64,000 nucleotides of DNA from positions 1-64,000 of the forward strand of contig CADEEA010000003.1 of assembly GCA_902826245.1 (NCBI GenBank), read 5' to 3'. The DNA is from an uncultured Alphaproteobacteria bacterium. GTDB taxonomy: Bacteria > Pseudomonadota > Alphaproteobacteria > Caulobacterales > Aquidulcibacteraceae. Below the pieces are notes generated by a model. It did no database searches, was not told the origin of the DNA, and was given only the letters and a program-made list of their open reading frames with translations. The position numbers were made by a program, and so were the translations under genes. This document shows, piece after piece, positions 51,970-59,829 of the stretch (position 1 is its first letter; every line of letters starts with the position of its first letter).

Positions 51970-52260
51970 CATTTTTCCCTATTGTTGGATGCCAAGCTGC
52001 CTTAGTCACCTGAGCGTTGAGCGCCGTCGCGGGACGAGATGCGCCTAAGGCCCATACACTCGGGGCCCGCTCAGTACGACCACGAGCACTCGGTCGAAGG
52101 AACTGAGAGCCAACCGCCAAGCGCTTCACGATCGAAGTCAATTCCGCCACATTGCAGCGGTGAGGTCGAGCACGATCCCTCACCTGCCGTTCAGGCGCGC
52201 GTCATCCCATGAGCGGAAGTCAGCGAGTCCTCGCTGTAAAACGGACATTCGTCACTTCAC

Positions 52261-52521
52261 TTGATCCCTGCTGATCGGCACTCCAAGTCCAGTCAGGATC
52301 TAAGTGGAGCATGCTGCTTGTCTCGGATTGCCCGACAACCTGGTGATGCTCGCCTGAGCCGCGACGGCACCGTGAAGCTCAGAGGAGTCACCGTCGGCGT
52401 TTGGTGGCGTGACGACTATCATTGGTATCACTTCGCGAGAGAGCCCGGCGCTGACGCGAGCGTTTCGCGATTTTTCCGTCACGAGCTGATGAGCGCCATC
52501 GCTGAGCAGTACGAAAACTGA
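52261..52521 (+). CDS. Possible small hypothetical protein
   Basis: 86 codons in the gap between iorA and the next gene. The first ~30 residues look unprotein-like, but the rest (GTVKLRGVTVGVWWRDDYHW, YHFAREPGADASVSRFFRHE) has plausible composition. No recognisable ribosome-binding site or family. It could be a remnant whose true start was lost. Kept only as a weak candidate. Confidence 0.25.
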   Translation: MIPADRHSKSSQDLSGACCLSRIARQPGDARLSRDGTVKLRGVTVGVWWRDDYHWYHFAREPGADASVSRFFRHELMSAIAEQYEN

Positions 52522-52624
52522 GCTGGAAAGCACGTTCGATCCCAATAGCAGGCGTGACTTTTTTCGCGACGCAAAGCAGACATTTCTCTGCCGAAGAACG
52601 CTCCCGAACCGAAAGTCGCGTCCA

Positions 52625-53341
52625 ATGGATCCTTCTGAAACGCTCGTCGAGCAATACCTGAAGCTTCAAGGTTTCAGTAATCCGGAGTATGAGCCTGACG
52701 GAAACGTCCCACCTGATTTTCTAATCGACGGGCGGATCGCCATCGAAGTGCGCCGGCTCAATCAGAACTTCGATGACGGCGCCGGCAAAGGCCTGCGGGG
52801 GCTCGAAGAAACCGCCGTTCCGCTCTGGCGGCGCATGATGCACTACCTAACGAACCTAGCGCCCGCGCCCGCATCTGGTCAGAGCTGGTACGTCTTCTAC
52901 AAGTACAGTCGGCCGATTCCGCAATGGAAGGAGTTGAAACGGGGCTTGGACGGGGTCCTGTTGCCCTTCATGGCAGCTCAAAATCCGCAGCCTTTTGGTT
53001 CGAGCATCACCCCGAAGTTTCACATCAACGTGTATCGTTGCCCAACGCCCAAACCGACTTTCTTCCGGGTGGCCGGAAACAGCGACGAGCAGTCAGGCGG
53101 ATGGCTAATCAACGAGATAGGCACCAATCTCAAACACTGCGTCGCGGAGAAGACCGCCAAGATTTCAACGTATCGTTTAAGATATCCCGAGTGGTGGCTC
53201 GTACTCCCCGACCACATCGGTTATTCGCTCGACAATTTCGAACGAGAATTGTTTCGCAAACAGGTCACGGTGCATCGTGGTACGTTTGATAGGGTCATCC
53301 TGCTTGATCCTCAGAACCCCACGCGATCGTTCGAGGTCTAG
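52625..53341 (+). CDS. Hypothetical protein with restriction-endonuclease-like N-terminus
   Basis: 238 residues, no family recognised with certainty. Residues 29-43 read VPPDFLIDGRIAIEVRR: D31 and E41-x-R43 fit the PD-(D/E)xK nuclease core, with Arg instead of Lys. The remainder (SWYVFYKYSRPIPQWKELKR, YRLRYPEWWLVLPDHIGYSL) is rich in aromatics. It stands alone between the catabolic operon and the Lrp-like gene, and may be a domesticated or defence-related nuclease. Confidence 0.6.
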   Translation: MDPSETLVEQYLKLQGFSNPEYEPDGNVPPDFLIDGRIAIEVRRLNQNFDDGAGKGLRGLEETAVPLWRRMMHYLTNLAPAPASGQSWYVFYKYSRPIPQWKELKRGLDGVLLPFMAAQNPQPFGSSITPKFHINVYRCPTPKPTFFRVAGNSDEQSGGWLINEIGTNLKHCVAEKTAKISTYRLRYPEWWLVLPDHIGYSLDNFERELFRKQVTVHRGTFDRVILLDPQNPTRSFEV

Positions 53342-53397
53342 GCAGCCAGCGGAGGCGACAGCGTGATCCCAATTCGAGACCTTCGCGCGAACGCGCC

Positions 53398-53751
53398 TTA
53401 AAGCGGACGCCGGCGGTCGAACCGATAGATAGTTGAACGCCAGCCCAACAAACTGCTCGTCTCTATCAGCGTATTCCCGCGCAGGAGCACGACGAGGACA
53501 ACGTGGTCATCGCTAACGCCCGGCGCGAGGACGGCACGGTAACCAACAATCACGCCATCTGCTTCGAGTCGCCGCTTGCGCCGCCACGCCGTGTTTCTGG
53601 GGACTCCGGTAACTCGCCCCAACTCGCGGGCGCTGAGGGCGCCATTCTGCTGAAGCGCGCGAAGTATTATCCAGTCATCGTTGGAAAGTCGTCTCGTCAA
53701 GGCTATGGCTCGAGTGGAGCAGACAATTGGTACCTCTCTTCTTCGCCCCAT
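53398..53751 (-). CDS. Lrp/AsnC-type winged-helix regulator, short
   Basis: 117 residues. The helix-turn-helix is clear: LSNDDWIILRALQQNGALSA, RELGRVTGVPRNTAWRRKRR, LEADGVIVGYRAVLAPG. The C-terminal effector-binding (RAM) domain of full Lrp proteins (~150-160 residues) is cut to about 35 residues, so this is either an HTH-only regulator or a truncated gene. It lies 50 bp downstream of mlaC on the same strand. Function unknown. Confidence 0.6.
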   Translation of the reverse strand: MGRRREVPIVCSTRAIALTRRLSNDDWIILRALQQNGALSARELGRVTGVPRNTAWRRKRRLEADGVIVGYRAVLAPGVSDDHVVLVVLLRGNTLIETSSLLGWRSTIYRFDRRRPL

Positions 53752-53800
53752 TCGGACCCTTTCCGCTTGGAGCCCGGCGACAAAGTCTACCGGCGTGGCT

Positions 53801-54472
53801 TTAGCGCGCCGACGCCAATGCGCGTTGACGAAGATCGGCGGTCCTCGCTCTCACACCTGATATCAGGGCGTTGATGTCGCCGTTGGTGCGATCCAACTGA
53901 AGCGCGAATTCGCTCTGCTGCTGTTGCGCAAACCATATTTCGTTGCCGTCGGCGACAAACGACACGTCAGTGACCCTCCAGCCGTTGGCGCCCTGAAGCA
54001 CGCGCCATTGCAGAGTGAGGATGCGCCCGCTAACCGGAGACGTCATTTCACTGCGCACTACGACATCGCGACCTTGAACACGTTCGAGCGATCCTGTGAT
54101 CCGGACTTGGCTCCCCGCATACCGATTCAGCTGATCTTGATAGACCGCGAGCGTGTAGTCCTCAAATGCCTGAAGCCAAAGCGCATGCAATGCGGGGTCG
54201 CTGCGAACGCGAACGCCATAACGACCCAGCACGAATGTCGCGATACGCGGGACGTCGGCCATCTGCGTGATGCTCGTACGAAACGCCGCCTCACGCGCCG
54301 AGTGCGAAGCCGAGCGGTCGGCGAGAGCATCAAGCGCCGCGTTGGCGTGGGTGAGTACGTGCTGTTCGGCCACCTCGTTGCGCGCGGCCGCGGCGGGCGA
54401 CGCCGCGATCAGCACCGCCACGCCGGCAAGCGCGGCCAGCACGACTGAGCGCGTCACGGACACTTCAGTCAT
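53801..54472 (-). CDS. mlaC: MlaC-family phospholipid-binding periplasmic protein
   Basis: 223 residues. Signal peptide MTEVSVTRSVVLAALAGVAV ending ASPAAAA. The Ttg2D/MlaC fold is seen in ITQMADVPRIATFVLGRYGV, AFEDYTLAVYQDQLNRYAGS, DVVVRSEMTSPVSGRILTLQWRV and WRVTDVSFVADG. It shuttles phospholipids between the outer-membrane MlaA complex and the inner-membrane MlaFEDB transporter. It overlaps mlaA by 8 bp. The rest of the Mla system is not in the window. Confidence 0.9.
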   Translation of the reverse strand: MTEVSVTRSVVLAALAGVAVLIAASPAAAARNEVAEQHVLTHANAALDALADRSASHSAREAAFRTSITQMADVPRIATFVLGRYGVRVRSDPALHALWLQAFEDYTLAVYQDQLNRYAGSQVRITGSLERVQGRDVVVRSEMTSPVSGRILTLQWRVLQGANGWRVTDVSFVADGNEIWFAQQQQSEFALQLDRTNGDINALISGVRARTADLRQRALASAR

Positions 54473-55373
54473 GCGCGGCGCCTCCGGCGATGCTTGGATT
54501 CAAGGTATTGAGTGCAATTGGCGTGGAGGGCAGAGCCGGCCCGCCTTCTCCATCGGTAGAGGGAACTAACGGCTCAGCATCGATTGCGGCGGGAAAATCG
54601 TCTTCCTGCGGCGCATCGAAGTCCGGCAGACCATCCGTGGCCGCGGCGCCATTGCGAATCTCACCTTCGCGATTGAGCGCATTGAGCGATCGGAAACGCG
54701 CATACGGGTCGATGGACGTCGCTCTGATGCTATCGATAGGATCCAGCAGCTCTTCGCGCATGGCCAATCCGCCGATCACGCCGCGCGTAAGCGCAAACTC
54801 ATCATCACCCTCAAACGTCGTCCAGGAAAGCGGATCGAAAGCGGCATCGACAACGTTTCCGAAGCCATCGCGCAAATTTGTCGGGCCGAACAGCGGCACA
54901 AATAGATACGGGCCCTCCGACACGCCCCAAACCGCGAGCGTTTGTCCAAAGTCCTCAGTGTGCGGTTCGAGACCCATGGATTGGGCCGGATCGAACAAGC
55001 CCAGCACGCCGACGGTGCTGTTGACGCCAAAGCGCGCGACCGTGGCGCCGGCGCGGCGCGCTTGTCCCTGCAGGAGGTCGTTCGCGAGCACGACGGGCGC
55101 GTTCAGATTGCTCAGAAAGTTGCGAACACTGCCGCGAACCGGACGCGGCGTAACAAATCTGTACCCGCGCGCCGCCGGTTCCAATATCCAGCGATCTAGC
55201 ACGTCATGAACCGCGTAGAGTCGGCGGTTGACGCCCTCGAAAGGATCATAGACGGCCTGATGCGAAGTTTCAGCGGACTGTGGCAGCGGATCAGCCGTTA
55301 TGGATTCGCTTTGGGCTAAAGCCGTCCCGCTCCAGGCGATGGTGACGACGGAAGTAAGAATGAGCGTGCGCAT
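54465..55373 (-). CDS. mlaA: MlaA (VacJ)-family outer-membrane lipid-asymmetry protein
   Basis: 302 residues. Family signatures: YDPFEGVNRRLYAVHDVLDR, FLSNLNAPVVLANDLLQGQ, RFGVNSTVGVLGLFDPA, EDFGQTLAVWGVSEGPYLFVPLFGP and RDGFGNVVDAAFDPL. It removes misplaced phospholipids from the outer leaflet together with MlaC. Unlike E. coli MlaA the signal peptide (MRTLILTSVVTIAWSGTALA) has no lipobox cysteine. A ~60-residue acidic Pro-rich tail extends the C-terminus. First gene of the pair; the 420 bp before the kinase gene hold its promoter but no other gene. Confidence 0.93.
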   Translation of the reverse strand: MRTLILTSVVTIAWSGTALAQSESITADPLPQSAETSHQAVYDPFEGVNRRLYAVHDVLDRWILEPAARGYRFVTPRPVRGSVRNFLSNLNAPVVLANDLLQGQARRAGATVARFGVNSTVGVLGLFDPAQSMGLEPHTEDFGQTLAVWGVSEGPYLFVPLFGPTNLRDGFGNVVDAAFDPLSWTTFEGDDEFALTRGVIGGLAMREELLDPIDSIRATSIDPYARFRSLNALNREGEIRNGAAATDGLPDFDAPQEDDFPAAIDAEPLVPSTDGEGGPALPSTPIALNTLNPSIAGGAAHD

Positions 55374-55793
55374 CAGAGGCCTCTTCTGGGCTAGGTTGCC
55401 GGTGCGCGTTCATGCATCTTGACGCGCGGCGGTCGGATAGAGAAAGCGCGGTTTGGCCGCGGTCAGGTGGGAAGCGCCAACGCGCACCAGAAGAGGACCG
55501 TCAGTCCCAGCCAGATTAAGCTGCGAAGAGAACTAACCTGCGAGGTGCGCCGGATTGTTGGCATGGGCTGAGGTCCTCAAGTTGGCGCGCTGGTTAAAAC
55601 GCCAAGCTTGCACGTAGCTTTCGGCGAACGGGACGTGCTGTTTTTGGCTTGCGGGTCCGCGCGCCTTCACCCCCATTCTTGGCCCTGCGCCGCGACATGG
55701 ACCTGGGCGAAAGGTTCATGGAATGTTGGCCGGTCATGATCGGGCATGGATCGGCGGTCTACCGCCGACCCCGCCGCAGGAGGGGCGCCAAAA
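55374..55793. other. Intergenic region, divergent promoters of mlaA and the sensor kinase
   Basis: About 420 bp without a credible gene. It must hold the promoters of the mlaA-mlaC pair (minus) and the sensor kinase/efflux genes (plus). I can point to no specific operator. An AGGAGGGG sequence near 55780 is the kinase ribosome-binding site. Confidence 0.5.
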
Positions 55794-56981
55794 ATGTTCA
55801 CCCGCTTCATCTCCCGGCATCCTAAGCCGAGCGCTCAGGAGTGCGGCTTCTCCCTGATCTGGATGCTATTTCCTGCTGTCGTGGTTGTCATGGTCGTGAC
55901 CTTCTTGGCCTTTCAACTTCTGGGCATCGATCCCGACACGTCGGGGCTTTCGCTCGCCGAGCGCATGGACATTGGTCGACTCGCCGGCGAAGCGGGCGAC
56001 ATCCAAGTGTTCATGCTACCCTTGATGGTGATGATGATGCTCGGAGTCCTTGTGACTTTGCATCTGGGCTTGCGTCCATTGCGGCGAATATCCGAGCGCG
56101 CCGCCGGCATCGGCCCAGCCACAATCGGCGAAAGACTTTCCCTGAAGTCGACCCCGAGCGAGATCGCGCCCCTCGTCGGCGCGTTCAACGGCGCACTTGA
56201 TCGGTTGGAGGCGGGATGGCGCGCCCAACAAGAATTTTCAGCCAACGCGGCTCATGAATTGCGCACGCCCTTGGCGACCTTGCGTGCGCAGGTCGAGAGC
56301 GTGCTGGCGCCGGACGAGAGGAAGGACGCCATCGAGGAATTTGACCGGCTCTCTCGTCTCATCGCCCAACTCCTGTCGCTAGCCGAAGCCGAGAGCGGCA
56401 AGGAGATGGGCAAGTCCTCCTTCGATCTGGTTGAAGTGGCGCGCGCCCTGACGAGCGACATGGCCAGCGCAATCGTCGCAAGCAATCACGGCGTCGCCTT
56501 CGAAAGCGTTCACGCGCATTGGCAATGCCATGGTGCGCGCGATCTAGTCGAAGTGGCGCTGCGCAACCTCATCGAAAACGCCACCCGCCATACGCCGCCG
56601 GGCTGCGAAATCCTTGTCTCGATCGACGCCTCCGGCAAACTCATCGTCAGCGACGATGGACCCGGCGTTCCGCCTGCCTTTCAGGATCGCCTTTTCCAGC
56701 GGTTCAACAAAGCTGACGTCCGAAGCCTTGGCGCTGGCCTTGGGCTCTCCATTGTCCAGCGTGTGATGTCACTGCATGGCGGCGCAGCGCGGCTTGAACC
56801 CACAGCCAAGGGCGCCAGGTTTGTTCTGGACTTTTCCAAACGCGGCAACGTTGGCCGCTCAATCGCCTCTGCGCCGCCGATACTACTGCCATGGCTCTAC
56901 TTGCGCTCGGCTAACGCCACCGGCTCTCGTCGAGCCTCGAGCGCTGGCTCAGCAGCCGAATTCGAACGCCGAAGCGCCTAA
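55794..56981 (+). CDS. Sensor histidine kinase
   Basis: 395 residues from the ATG at 55794, chosen for the AGGAGGGG about 10 bases upstream; an earlier ATG at 55746 adds 16 residues. Two membrane segments (~21-43 and 72-92) flank a very short periplasmic loop. A HAMP-like linker precedes the dimerisation helix with the phosphorylated H154 in ANAAHELRTPLATL. The ATPase has N box LRNLIENATRHTPPG, G1 DDGPGVP and G2 GLGLSIVQRV. No response regulator gene lies beside it; the efflux operon begins 13 bp after it. Confidence 0.9.
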   Translation: MFTRFISRHPKPSAQECGFSLIWMLFPAVVVVMVVTFLAFQLLGIDPDTSGLSLAERMDIGRLAGEAGDIQVFMLPLMVMMMLGVLVTLHLGLRPLRRISERAAGIGPATIGERLSLKSTPSEIAPLVGAFNGALDRLEAGWRAQQEFSANAAHELRTPLATLRAQVESVLAPDERKDAIEEFDRLSRLIAQLLSLAEAESGKEMGKSSFDLVEVARALTSDMASAIVASNHGVAFESVHAHWQCHGARDLVEVALRNLIENATRHTPPGCEILVSIDASGKLIVSDDGPGVPPAFQDRLFQRFNKADVRSLGAGLGLSIVQRVMSLHGGAARLEPTAKGARFVLDFSKRGNVGRSIASAPPILLPWLYLRSANATGSRRASSAGSAAEFERRSA

Positions 56982-56994
56982 GGATCGATTTGCG

Positions 56995-58431
56995 ATGCCC
57001 ACACGCGTCGGTTCCGTTGTTCGCGCGATGGCGCTGTGCGGCACGCTGGCTGCTGCGGGGTGCGTAACCATGCCGAGCGAGCGCGCCGAAGCGCCGGCGC
57101 TGCCGACCATGTGGCGTGACGCGCCAGTGGGCGCGGCTGCGCCAGTGACTGACTGGTGGCGCGGTTTCAATGACCCCGTGCTCGATCAATTGATCGCCGA
57201 GGCGCTTGCCGAAGGCCCATCAGTGCAACTTGCCGTCTCGCGCGTGCGCGAGGCCCGCGCGCTGTCGTCTTCGACGCTCTCACAATTTTTGCCTGAGGTG
57301 CTCGCCGCAAGCAGCGGCCAATATACGCGCGTGGTCGAGGGCGTAGTGCAGGCAGGCGCTGAGCGAGAGCAGATGAGCGGCGCCTACGGCGCGCAAATCT
57401 CGTGGGAGCTTCCCTTGTTTGGCGTCGGTCCGGCCGCATCGGGCGCGAACGCCAATACGCAAAGCGCGCTGGCCGATCTGCGCGGCGCCCAGGCAGCGCT
57501 GGCCGCTGATGTTGCGCAAGCCTACGTCGATTTGCGCGCCGCACAGGCAAGCCGCATGGCGTTGATGCAATCGGTCGAGGCCGCTGACGAGTTGGCGGAC
57601 ATCCTCGCTATCGGCGCCAGTGCGGGTTTTGCCTCCGAAGCAGACGCCGCCGACGCGCGGCGCTTGGCCGAAAGCGCGCGCGCGCGTCTGGCGGATCTGG
57701 TGATTGAGGAGCGTCGCGCCCAAAACGTGCTGTCTGTCCTGCGCGGCCATGCACCCGGCGCCGATCCATCCTCGGCGCAAAGTCTGATCGAGACGAGTGT
57801 GGCAGCCGTTCCGCATCTTCAACTTGCATCAGCGCCCGCAGCGCCGGCGGATTTGCTGCGTTTGCGGCCCGATATAGCGCGCGCCGAGGCGATGACCTTG
57901 GTCGCCGCCGCGCAGCTCGGCGCGGCGCGCGCCGACCTGCTGCCACGGCTCAGCATCACCGGGACAATCAGCGTCACCGACGCACTTATCGGCAATCCCG
58001 CCGATTCTGACACAACGCTCGCAAGCGTGACGCCGTTTGTCTCGATCCCGCTGTTCGACTGGGGCCAGCGATTTGCAGTCTCGCGCCAACGCGACGCGCA
58101 GTTCGATCAGTCTTTGATCCAGTACCGACAAACCGTCGTTCAAGCCGTGGCCGAAGCCTCGGACGCTTTGGTTGCACTTGATCAGGCGCGCTTGCGGCTA
58201 GAAGCGGCGCGCGCGGCCGAGGACGCCGCCGAGGCCACGGCGCGGGGCTCTCGCGCCGCCTTCGGCGCGGGCATTCAAAGCTTGAGCGATCGTCTGCGCG
58301 CCGAACAGCAATTGATCGACGCTAACCTCACGCGGATCGACGCGGAGGCGCAATCAGCGCGTGCGGCCATCGCTACCTATCGCGCTTTTGGCGGCGGTCC
58401 CGCCATCGCACCAGGGAATGCGCCGGGCTAA
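56995..58431 (+). CDS. Outer-membrane efflux lipoprotein (NodT/OprM family)
   Basis: 478 residues from the ATG at 56995. Signal peptide with lipobox (MALCGTLAAAGC). Typical TolC-like repeats: DWWRGFNDPVLDQLIAEALA, SVQLAVSRVREARAL, ISWELPLFG, LLRLRPDIARAEAMTLVAAAQLGAARADLLPRLSITG and VSIPLFDWGQRFAVSRQRDA. It forms the trimeric outer-membrane channel of the RND pump encoded downstream. It starts 13 bp after the kinase gene, so kinase and pump are probably co-transcribed. Confidence 0.93.
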   Translation: MPTRVGSVVRAMALCGTLAAAGCVTMPSERAEAPALPTMWRDAPVGAAAPVTDWWRGFNDPVLDQLIAEALAEGPSVQLAVSRVREARALSSSTLSQFLPEVLAASSGQYTRVVEGVVQAGAEREQMSGAYGAQISWELPLFGVGPAASGANANTQSALADLRGAQAALAADVAQAYVDLRAAQASRMALMQSVEAADELADILAIGASAGFASEADAADARRLAESARARLADLVIEERRAQNVLSVLRGHAPGADPSSAQSLIETSVAAVPHLQLASAPAAPADLLRLRPDIARAEAMTLVAAAQLGAARADLLPRLSITGTISVTDALIGNPADSDTTLASVTPFVSIPLFDWGQRFAVSRQRDAQFDQSLIQYRQTVVQAVAEASDALVALDQARLRLEAARAAEDAAEATARGSRAAFGAGIQSLSDRLRAEQQLIDANLTRIDAEAQSARAAIATYRAFGGGPAIAPGNAPG

Positions 58432-58516
58432 GGCGCGCGTCTGAAAGCCCCACGCAAGTTTGCTCCCGCATAGAGGAGCAAGTGCGCTCGCGAGGCGCCC
58501 TCAGAGCCCCCTGTTC

Positions 58517-59824
58517 ATGAATAAGCCAGAACACCCCGCAATTTCCGCGCCTGCAGAAGGCCTTTTCCGGCGCGCCCAAGAGGCGGGCGCCAAGGCTTTG
58601 CATGCCGCCAGTGATGCTGGCCACACTTTATGGAAGCGCGCTACGGACGCTCCCGATGAGGAGCAGCGCCGAAAGAAGGTCCTCTGGCTCACTGGAGGCG
58701 CCATTGGCGCGATTGTCGCTACGCTGTTCGTTTCGAGCCGGATCGGCGGCGAAGGCTACACAGAGCCCCCTCCTTCTACGGCGCAAGCGGTCAGCGTCAT
58801 CACGCTAGAGGACCGCGCCTTCCGGACCACCATCTCGCTGAGCGGCGAAGCGCGCCCCGTGCGCGACATCCAGGTCGCCGCGCCCGCCACTGGCGTTCGC
58901 ATCCTACAAATCCTCGTCGACGAGGGCGACACGGTTCGCGAGGGCCAACCCATGGCGCGCCTCGACACGAGCCTTGCCAACGCCCAGACGCGCGCCGCGG
59001 AGGCAGCGGTCGCCGAGGCGGAGGCGTCGGCCGTGCGTGCGCGCGGCGAATATGAGCGCGCAGAATCCATCCGCGACTCTGGCGCCCTCTCGACCGAGGC
59101 TATCGAACAGCGCCGCGCCGCCGCAATCGCCGCCGACGCGCGCCTCTCCGCCGCGCGCGCGGAGCTTTCGGAAGTAAATGCCCGCTTGGGCGGGGGCTAT
59201 GTGCGCGCGCCAGCTTCGGGCCTGGTCATCGACCGCATGGCCGAGCTTGGGCGCTCCGTCGACGGCCAAGTGCTGTTCCGCATCGCCGCGGACAACCGAC
59301 TAGAGGTGTCTGCTCAGGTCGCGGAGGGCGACGCCCTTACTCTGCAGGAAGGCCAGGTCGCGACTTTCTCTCTGGTCGATGGCTCAAGTGTGCAAGGCAC
59401 GCTTCGCCGCCTCCCCGCGTCGATCGACAGCCGGACACGCACCGGCGAAGCCCTGTTCACGCTTCCAATTGGTACGCGCGTGCGCGCGGGGATGTATCTG
59501 CGCGGGCGTCTGGACTTGCCTCCCCGCAACGTCATCGCCGCGCCGCAAAGCGCAGTACTGTACGACAATGGCCAAGCCTATGTGCTGATTGTCGATCAAA
59601 CGAACCGCGTGCATCGCACGGAGGTGCTGCTCGGCCGTCGCGATGGCGACTGGATCGAAGTCGTTCAAGGTCTTTCCGCTGGCCAGAGTATCGTCGGCGC
59701 CGGGGCAGCGTTCCTGCAGGACGGCGATGAAGTGCGCATCCTGCAGCTGGCGACAGAGACTAGCGCGGCAACTGGCTCTGCAAGGGGCGACAACCCGACC
59801 AACGACATGCGCGGGCGGGAGTAG
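58517..59824 (+). CDS. RND efflux periplasmic adaptor (HlyD/AcrA family)
   Basis: 435 residues from the ATG at 58517 (MNKPEHPAISAPAEGLFRRA). A short cytoplasmic stretch and one membrane segment (VLWLTGGAIGAIVATLFVSS) precede the periplasmic part. Lipoyl/hairpin domain: LSGEARPVRDIQVAAPATGV, RILQILVDEGDTVREGQPMARLD and a helical hairpin around 150-215, then the second lipoyl half YVRAPASGLVIDRM and beta-barrel segments. It joins the RND pump to the outer-membrane channel. Confidence 0.92.
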   Translation: MNKPEHPAISAPAEGLFRRAQEAGAKALHAASDAGHTLWKRATDAPDEEQRRKKVLWLTGGAIGAIVATLFVSSRIGGEGYTEPPPSTAQAVSVITLEDRAFRTTISLSGEARPVRDIQVAAPATGVRILQILVDEGDTVREGQPMARLDTSLANAQTRAAEAAVAEAEASAVRARGEYERAESIRDSGALSTEAIEQRRAAAIAADARLSAARAELSEVNARLGGGYVRAPASGLVIDRMAELGRSVDGQVLFRIAADNRLEVSAQVAEGDALTLQEGQVATFSLVDGSSVQGTLRRLPASIDSRTRTGEALFTLPIGTRVRAGMYLRGRLDLPPRNVIAAPQSAVLYDNGQAYVLIVDQTNRVHRTEVLLGRRDGDWIEVVQGLSAGQSIVGAGAAFLQDGDEVRILQLATETSAATGSARGDNPTNDMRGRE

Positions 59825-59829
59825 CTTCG

